NCBI GenBank assembly: GCA_913058345.1
Contig: CAJXQR010000006.1
Span: 1 to 64,000, forward strand
Direction: 5' to 3'
Length of the DNA: 64,000 nucleotides
From: an uncultured Gammaproteobacteria bacterium
GTDB taxonomy: Bacteria; Pseudomonadota; Gammaproteobacteria; Pseudomonadales; Porticoccaceae
Numbering within the stretch: the stretch's first letter is position 1; every line of letters starts with the position of its first letter. Of the stretch, positions 15,949-25,829 are shown in pieces. The position numbers and the translations under genes were made by a program. The notes under the pieces were generated by a model. It saw nothing but the letters and a program-made list of their open reading frames with translations, was not told the DNA's origin and made no database searches.

Positions 15949-16539
15949 TTAACGCCAACGTTTCTCCCACGCCAAAAGTACCCGTTCAGAATACCAGTAT
16001 TGGCCGTAACTGCCGTTGTAGCGGGCTAAGGCGTCAGCTAGCCGACCCTTTTCTCGCTTTAAATAGTGTTTGAGAATGGTGCAGCCGTAGCGCAAATTGG
16101 TGTCGGTATCGATAAGGTTGTCCTCGGGTCTACCGATTTCGTTTTTCCAGAAAGGCATAATTTGCATAAGACCTTGAGCACCGACACGGGATACGGCGTA
16201 GGGGTCGAAATGGCTTTCAACTTCGATTAATGCGAGAACGATTTCGGGTTCGAGACCCGCACGGGAGGCGGCGCGGTGTACCTTGCGCAGGAATTCAAAG
16301 CGATGGTTCTTATCGGGTAGAAAACGTGCCAGGCTGTTGGACTTTGTCAGTAGCCAAACTTCGGCGTCGTAACGATCATCGAAGCTGTCAGCCTGATTCA
16401 CGGTGTCACGCAATATACGCAATAATTCGGGATCACTCGCTTGCGTGCTAAACGCCGACGGCGCTACCAGCAGCGTTGTTAACAGAAGTGGTAACAGGCT
16501 GAAGCGGTAGTGACGTGTCGTTCGTTTAGCGAAGTCCAT
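15949..16539 (-). CDS. SLT-type lytic transglycosylase, about 196 aa
   Basis: I chose the ATG at 16539; a GTG at 16548 would add three residues. A signal peptide (SLLPLLLTTLLVAPSAFSTQ) is followed by a soluble lysozyme-like domain with the catalytic Glu in LALIEVESHFDPYAVS, then GAQGLMQIMPFW, NLRYGCTILKHYL and LARYNGSYG. These are the standard SLT (GH23) motifs. It cleaves peptidoglycan in the periplasm with formation of 1,6-anhydro ends. It is a small, single-domain member. It stands alone between the YdjM-like gene and proS. Confidence 0.9.
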   Translation of the reverse strand: MDFAKRTTRHYRFSLLPLLLTTLLVAPSAFSTQASDPELLRILRDTVNQADSFDDRYDAEVWLLTKSNSLARFLPDKNHRFEFLRKVHRAASRAGLEPEIVLALIEVESHFDPYAVSRVGAQGLMQIMPFWKNEIGRPEDNLIDTDTNLRYGCTILKHYLKREKGRLADALARYNGSYGQYWYSERVLLAWEKRWR

Positions 16540-16574
16540 TGCGCCCACAGTACAGGGTTAAGCTGGCGTAATAA

Positions 16575-18293
16575 TTAATCAGCGGCAAGGGCTTTGGCCA
16601 AAAAAGTATCGAGTTCGGACAATTTGATATCCGAGCTCTCTGTATCGCGACGGTATTTGTATTCAATGGTTCCATTTTCCAGACCTCGATCGCCGATAAC
16701 CAGGCGATGGGGGATACCTATTAATTCAACATCGGCGAGCATAACACCGAGTCTGGCTTTCTTTTCATCCATCAGTAGCACGTCGTGACCGGCTTCTCGC
16801 AGTTTTGTGTAGAGGTTCTCGCTGGCCTCGTGCACCGCTTCGGACTTGTGGGGGTTAATAGGGATAATGGCAAGCTGGAAGGGTGCCAACGACTCGGGCC
16901 AGATGATGCCTTTGTCATCATGGTTTTGCTCAATGGCTGAGGCGACGATGCGGCTTACGCCGATGCCGTAACAACCCATTAACATGGCTTGTTCTTTGCC
17001 GTTTTCGTCGAGTATTTTTGCGTTCATTGCGTCGCTATACTTGGTGCCGAGCTGGAAAATATGGCCCACTTCGATACCGCGTTTGATCTCCAGTGTGCCC
17101 TGGCCATCGGGGCTGGGGTCGCCTGCGACGACGTTGCGAATGTCTTCTACCCGGTCGACGGCACAGTCGCGTTGCCAGTTGACGCCGGTTAAGTGCACGC
17201 CATCTTTATTGGCACCGCAGGCAAAATCGCTGAGATGCGCGGCGCTGCGGTCAATGATCACGGGAATGTTTAAGCCCACTGGGCCGAGGGAGCCAACATG
17301 GCAGCCGGTGGCGGCAAGTACGGCCTGTTCACTGGCGAAAGTAAGAGGGTTGGCAACACCGTCGAGTTTTTCGGCTTTAATATCGTTTAGTTCATGGTCA
17401 CCGCGCAGTACCAATGCGATGAGGCTGCCTTCTTCCTCACCATTGACGATCAGTGTTTTGACGATGTTGTTAGCGGTACAGTCGAGGAAGCTACAAACTT
17501 CGTCGATACTGTGTTGACCAGGAGTGGCGACTTCAGCCAACTCTTGAGTGGCAGTAGCACGGGAGCCACTGGGAACGATGGCCTCGGCCATTTCAACGTT
17601 AGCGGCGTAGTCGCTGGCGGAGGAAAAGGCGATGTCGTCTTCACCGGAGTCAGCCAGCACATGAAACTCGTGAGAAAAGCTGCCGCCAATACTACCGGTA
17701 TCGGCGAGTACGGGGCGGAAATCCAGACCCAGACGCTGGAATATTTTACAGTATGCCCCGTGCATTACATCGTAGGTTGCTTGCAGGCTCTCTGTGCTTG
17801 CATGGAAAGAATAGGCATCTTTCATAATGAATTCGCGGGCGCGCATCACCCCGAAACGAGGACGGGTCTCATCGCGAAATTTCGTTTGAATCTGATAGAA
17901 GCTAGCAGGCAGTTGTTTGTAGCTGCGAATTTCACCGCGTATCAAATCAGTGATAATTTCTTCGTGAGTCGGGCCGAGGCAGAAGTCTCTGCCGTGACGG
18001 TCGGCAATGCGCAGTAGCTCGCCACCGTATTCTTCCCAGCGCCCAGATTCCTGCCACAATTCGGAAGGTTGCACCATAGGCATTAATACTTCTTGTGCCT
18101 CGGCGCTATTCATTTCTTCGCGCACAATGGCTTCGACTTTGCGCAGTACACGTAAACCCAACGGCAGCCAGGTATAGAGGCCTGAGGCAAGTTTGCGGAT
18201 AAGCCCGGCGCGAAGCATTAACTGATGGCTGACAATTTCGGCATCGGCTGGGGTTTCTTTCTGGGTAGTAATAAGAAAACGGCTGGCGCGCAT
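16575..18293 (-). CDS. proS: Prolyl-tRNA synthetase
   Basis: The 572-residue length and domain order fit the bacterial-type enzyme: class II motif 1 near residue 60, [12 protein letters not shown] near 105, motif 2 [20 protein letters not shown], the editing (INS) domain in the middle (residues about 225-400) and motif 3 [18 protein letters not shown], then the anticodon-binding domain. It charges tRNA-Pro with proline in the cytoplasm. It is divergent from the HIT gene, with a 112-bp spacer. Length and motifs are complete. Confidence 0.98.
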   Translation of the reverse strand: MRASRFLITTQKETPADAEIVSHQLMLRAGLIRKLASGLYTWLPLGLRVLRKVEAIVREEMNSAEAQEVLMPMVQPSELWQESGRWEEYGGELLRIADRHGRDFCLGPTHEEIITDLIRGEIRSYKQLPASFYQIQTKFRDETRPRFGVMRAREFIMKDAYSFHASTESLQATYDVMHGAYCKIFQRLGLDFRPVLADTGSIGGSFSHEFHVLADSGEDDIAFSSASDYAANVEMAEAIVPSGSRATATQELAEVATPGQHSIDEVCSFLDCTANNIVKTLIVNGEEEGSLIALVLRGDHELNDIKAEKLDGVANPLTFASEQAVLAATGCHVGSLGPVGLNIPVIIDRSAAHLSDFACGANKDGVHLTGVNWQRDCAVDRVEDIRNVVAGDPSPDGQGTLEIKRGIEVGHIFQLGTKYSDAMNAKILDENGKEQAMLMGCYGIGVSRIVASAIEQNHDDKGIIWPESLAPFQLAIIPINPHKSEAVHEASENLYTKLREAGHDVLLMDEKKARLGVMLADVELIGIPHRLVIGDRGLENGTIEYKYRRDTESSDIKLSELDTFLAKALAAD

Positions 18294-18405
18294 AAGTATT
18301 TTCCGGCGTTTAGCAATAGTGGTTGATGTATTTTGAAGGCTATTTTACGGTGCTGTTGAGGCTGGGTACAGCGCGAGAATGGGTTTAGAAAAGGAGGACG
18401 TAGTG

Positions 18406-18846
18406 ATGTTTATACTCGATGAACGTTTGCACAAAGATACAGCCCTGGTAGGCCGCTTTGAACTGTGCCTGTTACTGTTACACCGCGATAGCAACTATCC
18501 CTGGTTTATTTTGGTACCCCAGCGCGAGGGGATAAGCGAAATCCATCACTTGTCGTCGTCCGAGCAACAATTATTGTTGGCAGAGTCGGGGCTGGTAGCA
18601 AGGGCTTTAACGTCACTGTTTGCACCGGACAAGTTGAATATCGCCACGCTTGGCAACATTGTCGCTCAATTGCATATACATCACGTGGCCCGTTTTAAAA
18701 ATGATCTTAGCTGGCCGGGGCCCATTTGGGGGGCGGCGCCTGCGGGTGAGTACGCGCTCGATAGGTTGGCGGACCGGGTAGAGGCTATGCGGCAAGCTTT
18801 AGCGGGGGAGATAACGATAGGCGACATTAAAAACGCCCCTGAATGA
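18406..18846 (+). CDS. HIT-domain protein, 146 aa
   Basis: I place the start at the ATG at 18406 because AAAGGAGG lies just upstream; an ATG at 18379 would put that ribosome site inside the gene. The protein has the HIT-type motif QLHIHHVARF, and downstream LSWPGPIWG, a pairing typical of a proteobacterial HIT subgroup. HIT proteins are nucleotide hydrolases or transferases using the first histidines; the substrate is unknown. The stop codon overlaps the terminator hairpin. Confidence 0.85.
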   Translation: MFILDERLHKDTALVGRFELCLLLLHRDSNYPWFILVPQREGISEIHHLSSSEQQLLLAESGLVARALTSLFAPDKLNIATLGNIVAQLHIHHVARFKNDLSWPGPIWGAAPAGEYALDRLADRVEAMRQALAGEITIGDIKNAPE

Positions 18847-18857
18847 GGGGCGTTTTT
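18829..18857. terminator. Bidirectional intrinsic terminator between HIT and HU-like genes
   Basis: A 12-bp perfect stem (AAAAACGCCCCT / AGGGGCGTTTTT) with a 5-nt loop has A-tract and T-tract flanks on both sides, so it can end transcripts from the HIT gene (plus) and the HU-like gene (minus). The HIT stop codon lies in the loop. Confidence 0.9.
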
Positions 18858-18922
18858 ATTACTGCTTTATTAATTAGCGATCCATAAGGGGGCGATGCGA
18901 CTCTGTTTAAACAGCAAGTTAT

Positions 18923-19303
18923 TCAGTTTGCCATATCCTTCAGGCCTTTTAGAGGCGTTACTTTAACCGCTGTGCTGGCGGGTTTAGCAGCGAAAGTGGT
19001 CTCTTCGCCCGTGAAAGGGTTAATACCCTTGCGAGCACGGCGCGCAGGTTTCTTAACCGTTTTGATTTTCAGCAAACCCGGCAGGGTGAACTCACCAACG
19101 GCTCGCTTTTTAATATGGCGCTCGATCACAATACCTAGCTCGTCGAGTACAGAGCTGACTTGCTTGCGCGATAAATCTGTTTTTTCAGCAAGTTCGTTGA
19201 GTAGCTGGGTTTTGGTGTAGCGATTAGAAATCGCAACAACCTTGCGGGTGGGTGCAGCTTTTTTAGCGGGGGCTTTTTTGACAGGAGCTTTTTTGGCGAC
19301 CAT
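18923..19303 (-). CDS. HU/IHF-family DNA-binding protein with basic N-terminal tail, 126 aa
   Basis: The first 20 residues are Lys/Ala/Pro-rich (KKAPVKKAPAKKAAPTRK), like eukaryotic H1 tails. A HU fold follows: YTKTQLLNELAEKTDLSRKQ, then VGEFTLPGLLKIKTVKKPA and RKGINPFTGEETTFAAKPA. The DNA-intercalating arm is represented by ARRARKGINPFTGEE. Known HU proteins bend and compact DNA, and the basic tail would strengthen nonspecific binding. It is a monocistronic unit with its own promoter at 19393-19421. Confidence 0.9.
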   Translation of the reverse strand: MVAKKAPVKKAPAKKAAPTRKVVAISNRYTKTQLLNELAEKTDLSRKQVSSVLDELGIVIERHIKKRAVGEFTLPGLLKIKTVKKPARRARKGINPFTGEETTFAAKPASTAVKVTPLKGLKDMAN

Positions 19304-19392
19304 GTTGTTTCCCTTGCGTTTATTGTTTGATGGATTTCAGCGTGGAGGGCCTGACTTCATCAAGCAAAAACCTTTGGCCCCTCGGCTAGCAG

Positions 19393-19421
19393 TATATATA
19401 GTATCTGGTGTGCTCAGGCAA
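19393..19421 (-). promoter_or_regulatory. Sigma70-type promoter of the HU-like gene
   Basis: On the minus strand, TTGCCT (19421-19416) and TATATA (19398-19393) are separated by 17 bp. The leader before the HU start at 19303 would be about 80 nt. Confidence 0.55.
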
Positions 19422-19539
19422 TAGAAAACCCTATAAAATAGAGTTTTTTGGCAAAAAATATGATCCTCGTTATTGAACGCCCATTATTGTTTGTCTGTCG
19501 CTCAGTGCGAGCAGCTTTAAGCGGCTTGCCTAGCTGGGG

Positions 19540-19545
19540 TATAAT
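19540..19545 (+). promoter_or_regulatory. Perfect -10 box (TATAAT) upstream of the FmdB-like/aspS genes
   Basis: A consensus TATAAT lies about 140 bp before the zinc-ribbon gene at 19682. The -35 position (about TTAAGC) is weak, so this is only a candidate promoter for the downstream genes. Confidence 0.4.
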
Positions 19546-19681
19546 GCGCGCCTTTTTTGCACTGGCGTCTCTTTGGATTCTTTCTTTCCAGATACAGATG
19601 CCGCTTATCCGCTGTAATTTTTTAACGTAGTCAGTAACTGTACTTGCCATGTTTGTCTTATTGAAGTGGAGTAAATAGATA

Positions 19682-19990
19682 ATGCCAATTTATGAATACC
19701 GATGTGAGTCCTGCCAACAGACCCACGAGGCCTTGCAAAAACTGAGTGATGCTTTGTTAACAGAATGTCCCTATTGCGGTGCGCAGGCGCTGAAGAAGCA
19801 GGTGACTGCGAGTGCCTTTCGGCTTAGCGGTAGTGGTTGGTATGAAACCGATTTTAAAACCGGCGATAAAAAGAAAAACCTGGCGGGAGGCGGTTCCCCG
19901 CAAAGTAACTCGAAATCTGGCGATAGCGGCAGCTCAAAAACAGCTGCTAGCTCGGACAGCGGTAAAAAAAAGGAATCAAGTAAGGGCTAA
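19682..19990 (+). CDS. FmdB-family zinc-ribbon protein, 102 aa
   Basis: The N-terminus MPIYEYRCESCQQTHEALQK and the second pair CPYCGAQALKK form a CxxC...CxxC zinc ribbon (Cys residues near 9, 12, 31, 34), the FmdB family hallmark. The tail after residue 55 is low-complexity Ser/Gly/Lys and probably disordered. It lies directly before aspS. Known family members are putative regulators; none is well defined. A second FmdB protein occurs at 53282. Confidence 0.9.
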   Translation: MPIYEYRCESCQQTHEALQKLSDALLTECPYCGAQALKKQVTASAFRLSGSGWYETDFKTGDKKKNLAGGGSPQSNSKSGDSGSSKTAASSDSGKKKESSKG

Positions 19991-20081
19991 GTGCTTTGGT
20001 GTCAGCCTTTGATTAAAGGTTCTAATATTTTGCCTTCACACTCATTTTATTTATAGATCGATTTTTAGGAAAAGAGACATT

Positions 20082-21854
20082 ATGCGTTCGAGCTATTGCG
20101 GTTTACTCGATACTACCTTTTTAGACCAGGAAGTGACTTTATGTGGCTGGGTCGATCGTCGTCGCGACCATGGTGGTGTGATTTTTATCGACCTGCGTGA
20201 CCGCGAGGGCATTGTACAGATTGTCTGCGATCCAGACAGCGGTGAGCACTTTAATACCGCCGACGGTGTCCGCGGTGAGTATGTGCTGAGAGTCAGTGGA
20301 CGAGTGCGCGCGCGAAGTATTGAAACCATTAACCCGCAAATGAAGACGGGTGAAATTGAGGTTTACGCCACTGACGTTGAAATACTCAATGCTTCCGAGA
20401 CGCCGCCCTTCCAGCTCGACGAGCACACCAAGGTGGGTGAAGAAGTGCGTTTGTTGCATCGCTTCCTCGATTTGCGCCGCCCAGAAATGCAGTCACATTT
20501 GTACTTTCGTTCTAAAGTGACCTCGGCGATTCGCAATTTTCTCGATGACTCGGGTTTTCTCGATATTGAAACGCCCATCCTGACTCGTGCAACCCCTGAG
20601 GGTGCGCGTGACTATTTGGTGCCGAGTCGTACTCATGAGGGCAAGTTCTTTGCACTGCCCCAGTCGCCCCAGCTGTTTAAACAGTTGTTGATGGTTTCGG
20701 GTTTTGATCGCTATTATCAGGTGGCTAAATGTTTCCGCGATGAAGATCTTCGTGCCGACCGCCAGCCTGAATTTACCCAAATCGATATTGAGGCCTCCTT
20801 TGTTAGCGATACTGAAATTATGGCCATCGCTGAAGGCATGATTAGCCAGATTTTTTCATCGCTGCATAAGGTTGAATTGGGCACCTTTCCGGTCATGACT
20901 CACGCCGAAGCCATGCAGCGTTTCGGTAGTGACAAGCCCGACTTGCGAATTCCTTTAGAGCTGGTGGAAGTGAAAGACCTGATGAAGGACGTTGACTTCA
21001 AAGTGTTCTCTGCGCCGGCTAACGACCCCGATGGCCGTGTTACTGCGTTAAAAGTACCGGGTGGGAATTCACTGAGCCGCAAAAAAATTGACGCCTATAC
21101 CAAATTTGTCAGTATCTACGGTGCACGCGGTTTGGCTTACATCAAAGTCAACGACAAGACGGATATTGAAGAGGGCCTGCAATCGCCCATCGTTAAATTT
21201 CTTCCCAATGACGTACGTCAGCAATTACTCGAGACACTGCAGGCGGAAGACGGTGATCTGATTTTCTTTGGGGCTGATAAGGGAAAAATCGTTTCCGAAG
21301 CTCTGGGAGCCCTGCGCTGCAAGCTCGGTGCCGACCTCGATCTTTACACCTGTGAGTGGGCGCCATTGTGGGTGGTCGACTTTCCGATGTTTGAAAAAAC
21401 TGACAGCGGCAGCTGGACGCCCCTGCACCACCCCTTTACTCAGCCTTCGTGCTCGGTCGATGAGCTGCGTGCCGATCCGGGTGCCGCCCTGTCTAAAGCT
21501 TATGACATGGTTCTCAACGGTACTGAACTGGGCGGTGGTTCTATGCGTATCCACGATGGCGCTATGCAACAAGCCGTTTTTGATGTGTTGGACATTAACG
21601 AAGAAGAACAGCAGGAGAAATTTGGTTTCTTGATTGAAGCTTTGAAATACGGTTGTCCACCCCACGCCGGTCTTGCCTTTGGCCTCGACCGTCTGATTAT
21701 GTTGATGGTGGGCGCAGCGTCGATACGCGACGTGATTGCCTTTCCGAAAACCCAGTCGGCACAGTGTTTGATGACAGATGCACCGGGTGTGGTTGATAAC
21801 AAACAATTGCGCGAGTTGAACATCCGCTTGCGAGAAAAAACCAAAAGCGAGTAG
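20082..21854 (+). CDS. aspS: Aspartyl-tRNA synthetase
   Basis: At 590 residues it has the bacterial layout: N-terminal OB fold ([20 protein letters not shown]), class II motif 1 ([20 protein letters not shown]), motif 2 ([20 protein letters not shown]), the GAD insertion domain in the middle, and motif 3 ([16 protein letters not shown]). It charges tRNA-Asp in the cytoplasm. The gene lies 9 bp before yebC and probably shares its transcript. Residues that discriminate a strict from a tRNA-Asp/Asn-specific enzyme cannot be settled by eye. Confidence 0.98.
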   Translation: MRSSYCGLLDTTFLDQEVTLCGWVDRRRDHGGVIFIDLRDREGIVQIVCDPDSGEHFNTADGVRGEYVLRVSGRVRARSIETINPQMKTGEIEVYATDVEILNASETPPFQLDEHTKVGEEVRLLHRFLDLRRPEMQSHLYFRSKVTSAIRNFLDDSGFLDIETPILTRATPEGARDYLVPSRTHEGKFFALPQSPQLFKQLLMVSGFDRYYQVAKCFRDEDLRADRQPEFTQIDIEASFVSDTEIMAIAEGMISQIFSSLHKVELGTFPVMTHAEAMQRFGSDKPDLRIPLELVEVKDLMKDVDFKVFSAPANDPDGRVTALKVPGGNSLSRKKIDAYTKFVSIYGARGLAYIKVNDKTDIEEGLQSPIVKFLPNDVRQQLLETLQAEDGDLIFFGADKGKIVSEALGALRCKLGADLDLYTCEWAPLWVVDFPMFEKTDSGSWTPLHHPFTQPSCSVDELRADPGAALSKAYDMVLNGTELGGGSMRIHDGAMQQAVFDVLDINEEEQQEKFGFLIEALKYGCPPHAGLAFGLDRLIMLMVGAASIRDVIAFPKTQSAQCLMTDAPGVVDNKQLRELNIRLREKTKSE

Positions 21855-21863
21855 ACATCAGTT

Positions 21864-22613
21864 ATGGCAGGTCACAGTAAGTGGGCAAATATCAAACATC
21901 GCAAGGCGGCACAGGATGCCAAGCGAGGTAAGGTTTTTACCAAGTTAATTCGTGAATTGGTGGTGGCGGCGAAAGCCGGTGGCCCTAATCCCGATGATAA
22001 CCCTCGCTTGCGAGCCGCTGTTGATAAAGCTCTCGGCGCCAACATGAAAAAGGACACCGTTGACAAGGCGATTGCTCGCGGCGCGGGTACTGGTGAAGGT
22101 GAAAACTACGAAGAAGTGACTTACGAAGGCTATGGCCACGGCGGTGTCGCCGTGCTGGTTGAATGCCTGACAGACAATCGCAATCGTACCGTGGGCGATG
22201 TACGTCATGCCTTTACCAAGCGCAGTGGTAATTTGGGTACCGATGGTTCGGTCGCCTATTTATTCACCCGCACAGGGCAGATCAGTTATGCGCCAGACAC
22301 TGATGAAGAGCAAGTTATGGAAGCCGCTTTGGAGCTGGGTGCCGATGACGTTATTACCCACGACGATGGCTCTATCGAGGTTATGACGACCTGGGAAGAT
22401 TTTCCCACCGTTAAAAGGGGTCTTTTGGAAGCGGAGCTTGAACCCGAAGATGCCGAGGTGACCATGATAGCGTCACTCATGGTCGATCTGGATAAAGAGG
22501 CTGCCGAAAAAGTTATTGCTCTGGTCGATAGTTTAGAAGATCTCGACGACGTGCAGAATGTGTATACCAATGCGAATATTTCCACCGAAGTGCTTGAACA
22601 ACTGAGTGAATAA
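21864..22613 (+). CDS. yebC: YebC/PmpR-family regulatory protein
   Basis: The signature [20 protein letters not shown] at the N-terminus and the 249-residue length identify the family. Members are DNA-binding regulators, including PmpR of Pseudomonas quinolone signalling, and some have been linked to translation of polyproline stretches. It lies between aspS and a small gene before ruvC, as in related genomes. Expression is likely from the aspS transcript. Confidence 0.95.
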   Translation: MAGHSKWANIKHRKAAQDAKRGKVFTKLIRELVVAAKAGGPNPDDNPRLRAAVDKALGANMKKDTVDKAIARGAGTGEGENYEEVTYEGYGHGGVAVLVECLTDNRNRTVGDVRHAFTKRSGNLGTDGSVAYLFTRTGQISYAPDTDEEQVMEAALELGADDVITHDDGSIEVMTTWEDFPTVKRGLLEAELEPEDAEVTMIASLMVDLDKEAAEKVIALVDSLEDLDDVQNVYTNANISTEVLEQLSE

Positions 22614-22673
22614 CGTTTAAGCCCTTTATTTTTTTAACGAGTAGTCATACTTATCACTGCAAGGAACATGAAG

Positions 22674-22895
22674 ATGAAAGTCATTAAGAAAACCGCGGAC
22701 TATACTGTTAGCCAAAAGCGCTCGGGCCGTTATGCCGTTACCGCCGCCGATGGTACTTCTATTAACGCTGAAGAAAAAACCAAAATATTACTGGCCGAAG
22801 AGCTCATTAAGCTGACTGCGCCAAAGGCCGCAGAGCCAGATGCTGAAGAATCGTCTACTGAAGAAGCACCTGCTGAAGAAGCTGCAGCTGAATAA
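22674..22895 (+). CDS. Small conserved-looking acidic-tailed protein, 73 aa, function unknown
   Basis: I prefer the ATG at 22674 over 22668 because AAGGA (22661-22665) is then eight bases upstream. The first 50 residues are basic and ordered (VIKKTADYTVSQKRSGRYAV), followed by a Glu/Ala/Pro-rich acidic tail (EESSTEEAPAEEAAAE). The split basic head/acidic tail suggests a nucleic-acid or protein partner. It sits between yebC and ruvC and is followed by a clear terminator. No family is recognised. Confidence 0.7.
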   Translation: MKVIKKTADYTVSQKRSGRYAVTAADGTSINAEEKTKILLAEELIKLTAPKAAEPDAEESSTEEAPAEEAAAE

Positions 22896-22919
22896 GCGGC
22901 TCTTTATAAAGGTGTGTTG

Positions 22920-22947
22920 AAAAGGGCGGCATGAGCTGCCCTTTTTT
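22920..22947 (+). terminator. Intrinsic terminator after the small acidic-tailed gene
   Basis: A stem AAAAGGGCGGC/GCTGCCCTTTT with one G-T pair and a 4-nt loop is followed by a run of T. It should separate the aspS-yebC unit from ruvC. Confidence 0.85.
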
Positions 22948-23080
22948 ATTGTGCCGACTATCGGGGCTCGTGGGTCGATCTTGAAAAGGTACGGTAAAAA
23001 TCTTATTTTTCTTGACGGGCATGGGCTTCGTTGCAACACTTGCCCGCTTGTTAATCCTTAGGGAAAGTGCGAGGGGATAG

Positions 23081-23599
23081 ATGACACGCATACTTGGCAT
23101 TGATCCCGGTTCGCGACGTACAGGCTTTGGCATTATTGATGTTATGGGTAGCCAAACTCAGTATGTGGCCAGTGGTGTTATCCGGCTGCCGACAGGTGAA
23201 CTGCCGGCGCGTCTGAAAGTTATTTTTGAAAACATCAGCGAGTTGATCGGTGAATACCAGCCGGAGGAAGTGGCCATTGAAGATGTATTTTTCGCTCGTG
23301 ACCCTCGAGCTGCTTTAAAGCTCGGACAAGCTCGAGGTGCAGCCATTGTGGCTGGCGTAACTGCAGAGCTGCCCGTGGCGGAATACAGCGCGAAAACGGT
23401 TAAACAGGCGGTGGTTGGCAATGGCGGGGCCAAGAAAGACCAGGTACAGCAAATGATCATGCGGCTTTTGAAATTGCCTGCGCCCCCTCAGGAAGACGCA
23501 GCCGATGCTCTGGCGGTTGCCATTTGTCACGCCCACAGCATGACCCATCAACTAGCGATAAAAGGGCTTAGTGGTTATGCCCGTGGCCGCTTAAAATAG
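23081..23599 (+). CDS. ruvC: Holliday junction endodeoxyribonuclease RuvC
   Basis: The 172-residue protein starts with the catalytic strand [16 protein letters not shown] (Asp7) and carries [21 protein letters not shown] with the next catalytic Glu, then [15 protein letters not shown] with the C-terminal Asp pair. It nicks four-way junctions symmetrically in recombination repair and acts with RuvA and RuvB encoded just downstream. The length is normal. Confidence 0.97.
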   Translation: MTRILGIDPGSRRTGFGIIDVMGSQTQYVASGVIRLPTGELPARLKVIFENISELIGEYQPEEVAIEDVFFARDPRAALKLGQARGAAIVAGVTAELPVAEYSAKTVKQAVVGNGGAKKDQVQQMIMRLLKLPAPPQEDAADALAVAICHAHSMTHQLAIKGLSGYARGRLK

Positions 23600-23692
23600 C
23601 GGATAGTCTCTTTCAAGAACTTGGGTGAATGCCGTACATTTGCTCATCAAGTGCCACTAATCACAGTTAAATCGTCACCAGCGGATGTAACA

Positions 23693-24298
23693 ATGATAGG
23701 ACGAATACGCGGTATCCTGCTCGAGAAACAGGCGCCGTACTTACTGCTCGATGTACAGGGCGTGGGCTATGAGATACAGGCTTCCTTAACGACCTTTTTT
23801 GAGCTACCTGATATTGATCAGCCTGCAACTCTACACACCCACTTTGTGGTGCGTGAAGATGCCCAGCTTCTCTATGGCTTTAGCAGCCTTGCGGAACGAC
23901 AGCTTTTTCGTGAGCTGATCAAGGTTAATGGTGTTGGCCCGAAGATGGCGTTGGCAATTTTGTCGGGCATGAATGCGACTGAATTTGTTAACTGTGTAAA
24001 GAGCAAAGACGTTGCTACCTTGGTGCGCCTTCCCGGTGTCGGCAAAAAAACCGCTGAACGCCTAGTGGTCGAAATGCATGATCGTGTCGAAAAATGGGCA
24101 GTCGGTAATGAGAGTGCCGAAGCGTTGGGTAGTCAGCACGGTAGTGGCGCCGCACAAGAGGCGGAAAGCGCATTGATTTCCCTCGGCTATAAAGAGTCCG
24201 AAGCTGCGAAGATGATCGCCGCTGTCAACTGCGACACTAAAGAGGCAAGCAGTGCGGAACTGATTCGCGCTGCACTGAAGAACAAAGCGGCAAAGTAA
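23693..24298 (+). CDS. ruvA: Holliday junction branch-migration protein RuvA
   Basis: The start is set at the ATG at 23693 ([20 protein letters not shown]), the invariant RuvA beginning; an upstream start at 23621 would add 24 residues with no homology. The 201-residue protein has the OB domain, helix-hairpin-helix motifs ([31 protein letters not shown]) and the C-terminal RuvB-binding domain after a linker. It binds the junction as a tetramer. It lies 93 bp after ruvC and 62 bp before ruvB. Confidence 0.97.
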   Translation: MIGRIRGILLEKQAPYLLLDVQGVGYEIQASLTTFFELPDIDQPATLHTHFVVREDAQLLYGFSSLAERQLFRELIKVNGVGPKMALAILSGMNATEFVNCVKSKDVATLVRLPGVGKKTAERLVVEMHDRVEKWAVGNESAEALGSQHGSGAAQEAESALISLGYKESEAAKMIAAVNCDTKEASSAELIRAALKNKAAK

Positions 24299-24360
24299 GC
24301 GGCTGTGCGCCTAAGGATAACTAAGGTGCCAATATTGAACACAGGAAATACAGAGCTGAC

Positions 24361-25401
24361 ATGATAGAGACAGACCGCCTGGTTGCAGCAGAGCCCATCT
24401 TAGTCGAAGAACGTATGGACCGGGCTATTCGCCCCGAGAAGCTGAGTGACTATATTGGCCAGCAAGTAGTGAGTGAGCAAATGGATATTTTTATCCGTGC
24501 CGCACAGGGGCGGGGTGAAACCCTTGACCATACTCTGGTTTTTGGTCCGCCAGGTTTGGGTAAAACTACCCTGGCCAATATTATTGCCAATGAAATGTCG
24601 ACCAATCTGAAGTCAACCTCGGGCCCGGTGCTTGAAAAAGCCGGTGATCTGGCGGCGATTATGACCAGCCTCGAGCCTGGTGATGTCTTGTTTATCGACG
24701 AAATTCACCGCTTAAGTCCGGTGATTGAAGAAATTCTCTACCCGGCTATGGAAGATTTTCAGCTTGATATTATGATCGGTGAAGGACCGGCTGCACGTTC
24801 TATTAAACTCGACTTACCTCCTTTCACACTTGTCGGTGCAACCACACGGGCGGGCTTGTTGACCTCGCCACTGCGTGATCGCTTCGGTATTGTGCAGCGC
24901 TTGGAATTTTATTCTGTGGATGACCTGGCCACAATTGTCAGTCGTGCGGCTAATATACTGGCCGTTATTCTGGAGCCCGATGGTGCGCTGGAAGTGGCGC
25001 GTCGCTCACGTGGCACACCACGTATCGCCAATCGACTGTTACGCCGAGTCCGCGATTACGCCGAGGTAAAATCTGATGGCTGCATCAGTGCCTCTGTCGC
25101 CGATGCGGCGCTGTCCATGCTCAATATAGACCCGCTCGGCCTCGATCATATGGACAGGCGGCTGTTGCTCAGTATGATGGAAAAATTCGACGGTGGCCCG
25201 GTCGGCGTTGACAGCCTTGCGGCGACAATCAGCGAAGAGCGGGGTACCATCGAAGATGTGGTTGAACCCTATTTGATTCAGCAGGGTTATTTAATGCGTA
25301 CGACGCGAGGGCGGGTAGTGACTCGCCAGTGTTACGAGCACTTCGGTTTTAAAATGCCGAAGGCGCTTCTCGAACAACAGGACGAGGAGAGCAAGCAATG
25401 A
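24361..25401 (+). CDS. ruvB: Holliday junction helicase RuvB
   Basis: The 346-residue AAA+ ATPase has Walker [16 protein letters not shown], Walker [12 protein letters not shown], sensor 1 [20 protein letters not shown] and the C-terminal winged-helix domain ([19 protein letters not shown]). It is the motor that drives branch migration with RuvA. Its stop overlaps the ybgC start by four bases (ATGA). Confidence 0.98.
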   Translation: MIETDRLVAAEPILVEERMDRAIRPEKLSDYIGQQVVSEQMDIFIRAAQGRGETLDHTLVFGPPGLGKTTLANIIANEMSTNLKSTSGPVLEKAGDLAAIMTSLEPGDVLFIDEIHRLSPVIEEILYPAMEDFQLDIMIGEGPAARSIKLDLPPFTLVGATTRAGLLTSPLRDRFGIVQRLEFYSVDDLATIVSRAANILAVILEPDGALEVARRSRGTPRIANRLLRRVRDYAEVKSDGCISASVADAALSMLNIDPLGLDHMDRRLLLSMMEKFDGGPVGVDSLAATISEERGTIEDVVEPYLIQQGYLMRTTRGRVVTRQCYEHFGFKMPKALLEQQDEESKQ

Positions 25402-25802
25402 CAGAGTTCCGCCTACCGATTCGCGTTTACATTGAAGATACAGATGCCCAGGGTATCGTTTACTACGTTAATTATCTTAAATTTATGGAGCGTGCCCGCT
25501 CAGAGTGGTTGCGTAGCTATGGCTTTGATCGACCGGCTTTTGGTGATGAAGGGCAAATTTACGTGGTTCACTCCTTGACAACCCAATACCGCAAGCCGGC
25601 CAAGCTCGATGACGAAATTGTTGCGACGGCGAAGGCGACAGCTTATGGCAAGGCTTATTTTGTGGTGGAGCAAAAAGTTTTGCGTGGCGATGAACTACTT
25701 TGCGAGGGAAGTATCAAAGTAGCCTGTGTCAATCAGGCTAGCGGGCGTCCAACGGCGATGCCGAAAGAAATGACAGAAAAAATATTTCGCCATTTGTCTT
25801 AA
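25398..25802 (+). CDS. ybgC: Acyl-CoA thioesterase of the Tol-Pal cluster
   Basis: This hotdog-fold 4HBT thioesterase has the signature [20 protein letters not shown] with the catalytic Asp near residue 15 and [12 protein letters not shown]. It hydrolyses acyl-CoA or interacts with phospholipid enzymes at the inner membrane. The location between ruvB and tolQ is the standard tol-pal arrangement. The 134-residue length is normal. Confidence 0.95.
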   Translation: MTEFRLPIRVYIEDTDAQGIVYYVNYLKFMERARSEWLRSYGFDRPAFGDEGQIYVVHSLTTQYRKPAKLDDEIVATAKATAYGKAYFVVEQKVLRGDELLCEGSIKVACVNQASGRPTAMPKEMTEKIFRHLS

Positions 25803-25829
25803 TAAGCTCAACTAACAGTGGAGTGCTGC

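Noticed and set aside
17394-18017. Plus-strand 207-codon frame
   Set aside because: It is antisense to proS and has no domain or start signal; the long frame follows from codon bias of proS.
21225-21806. Minus-strand 193-codon frame
   Set aside because: It is antisense to aspS and has no recognisable content.
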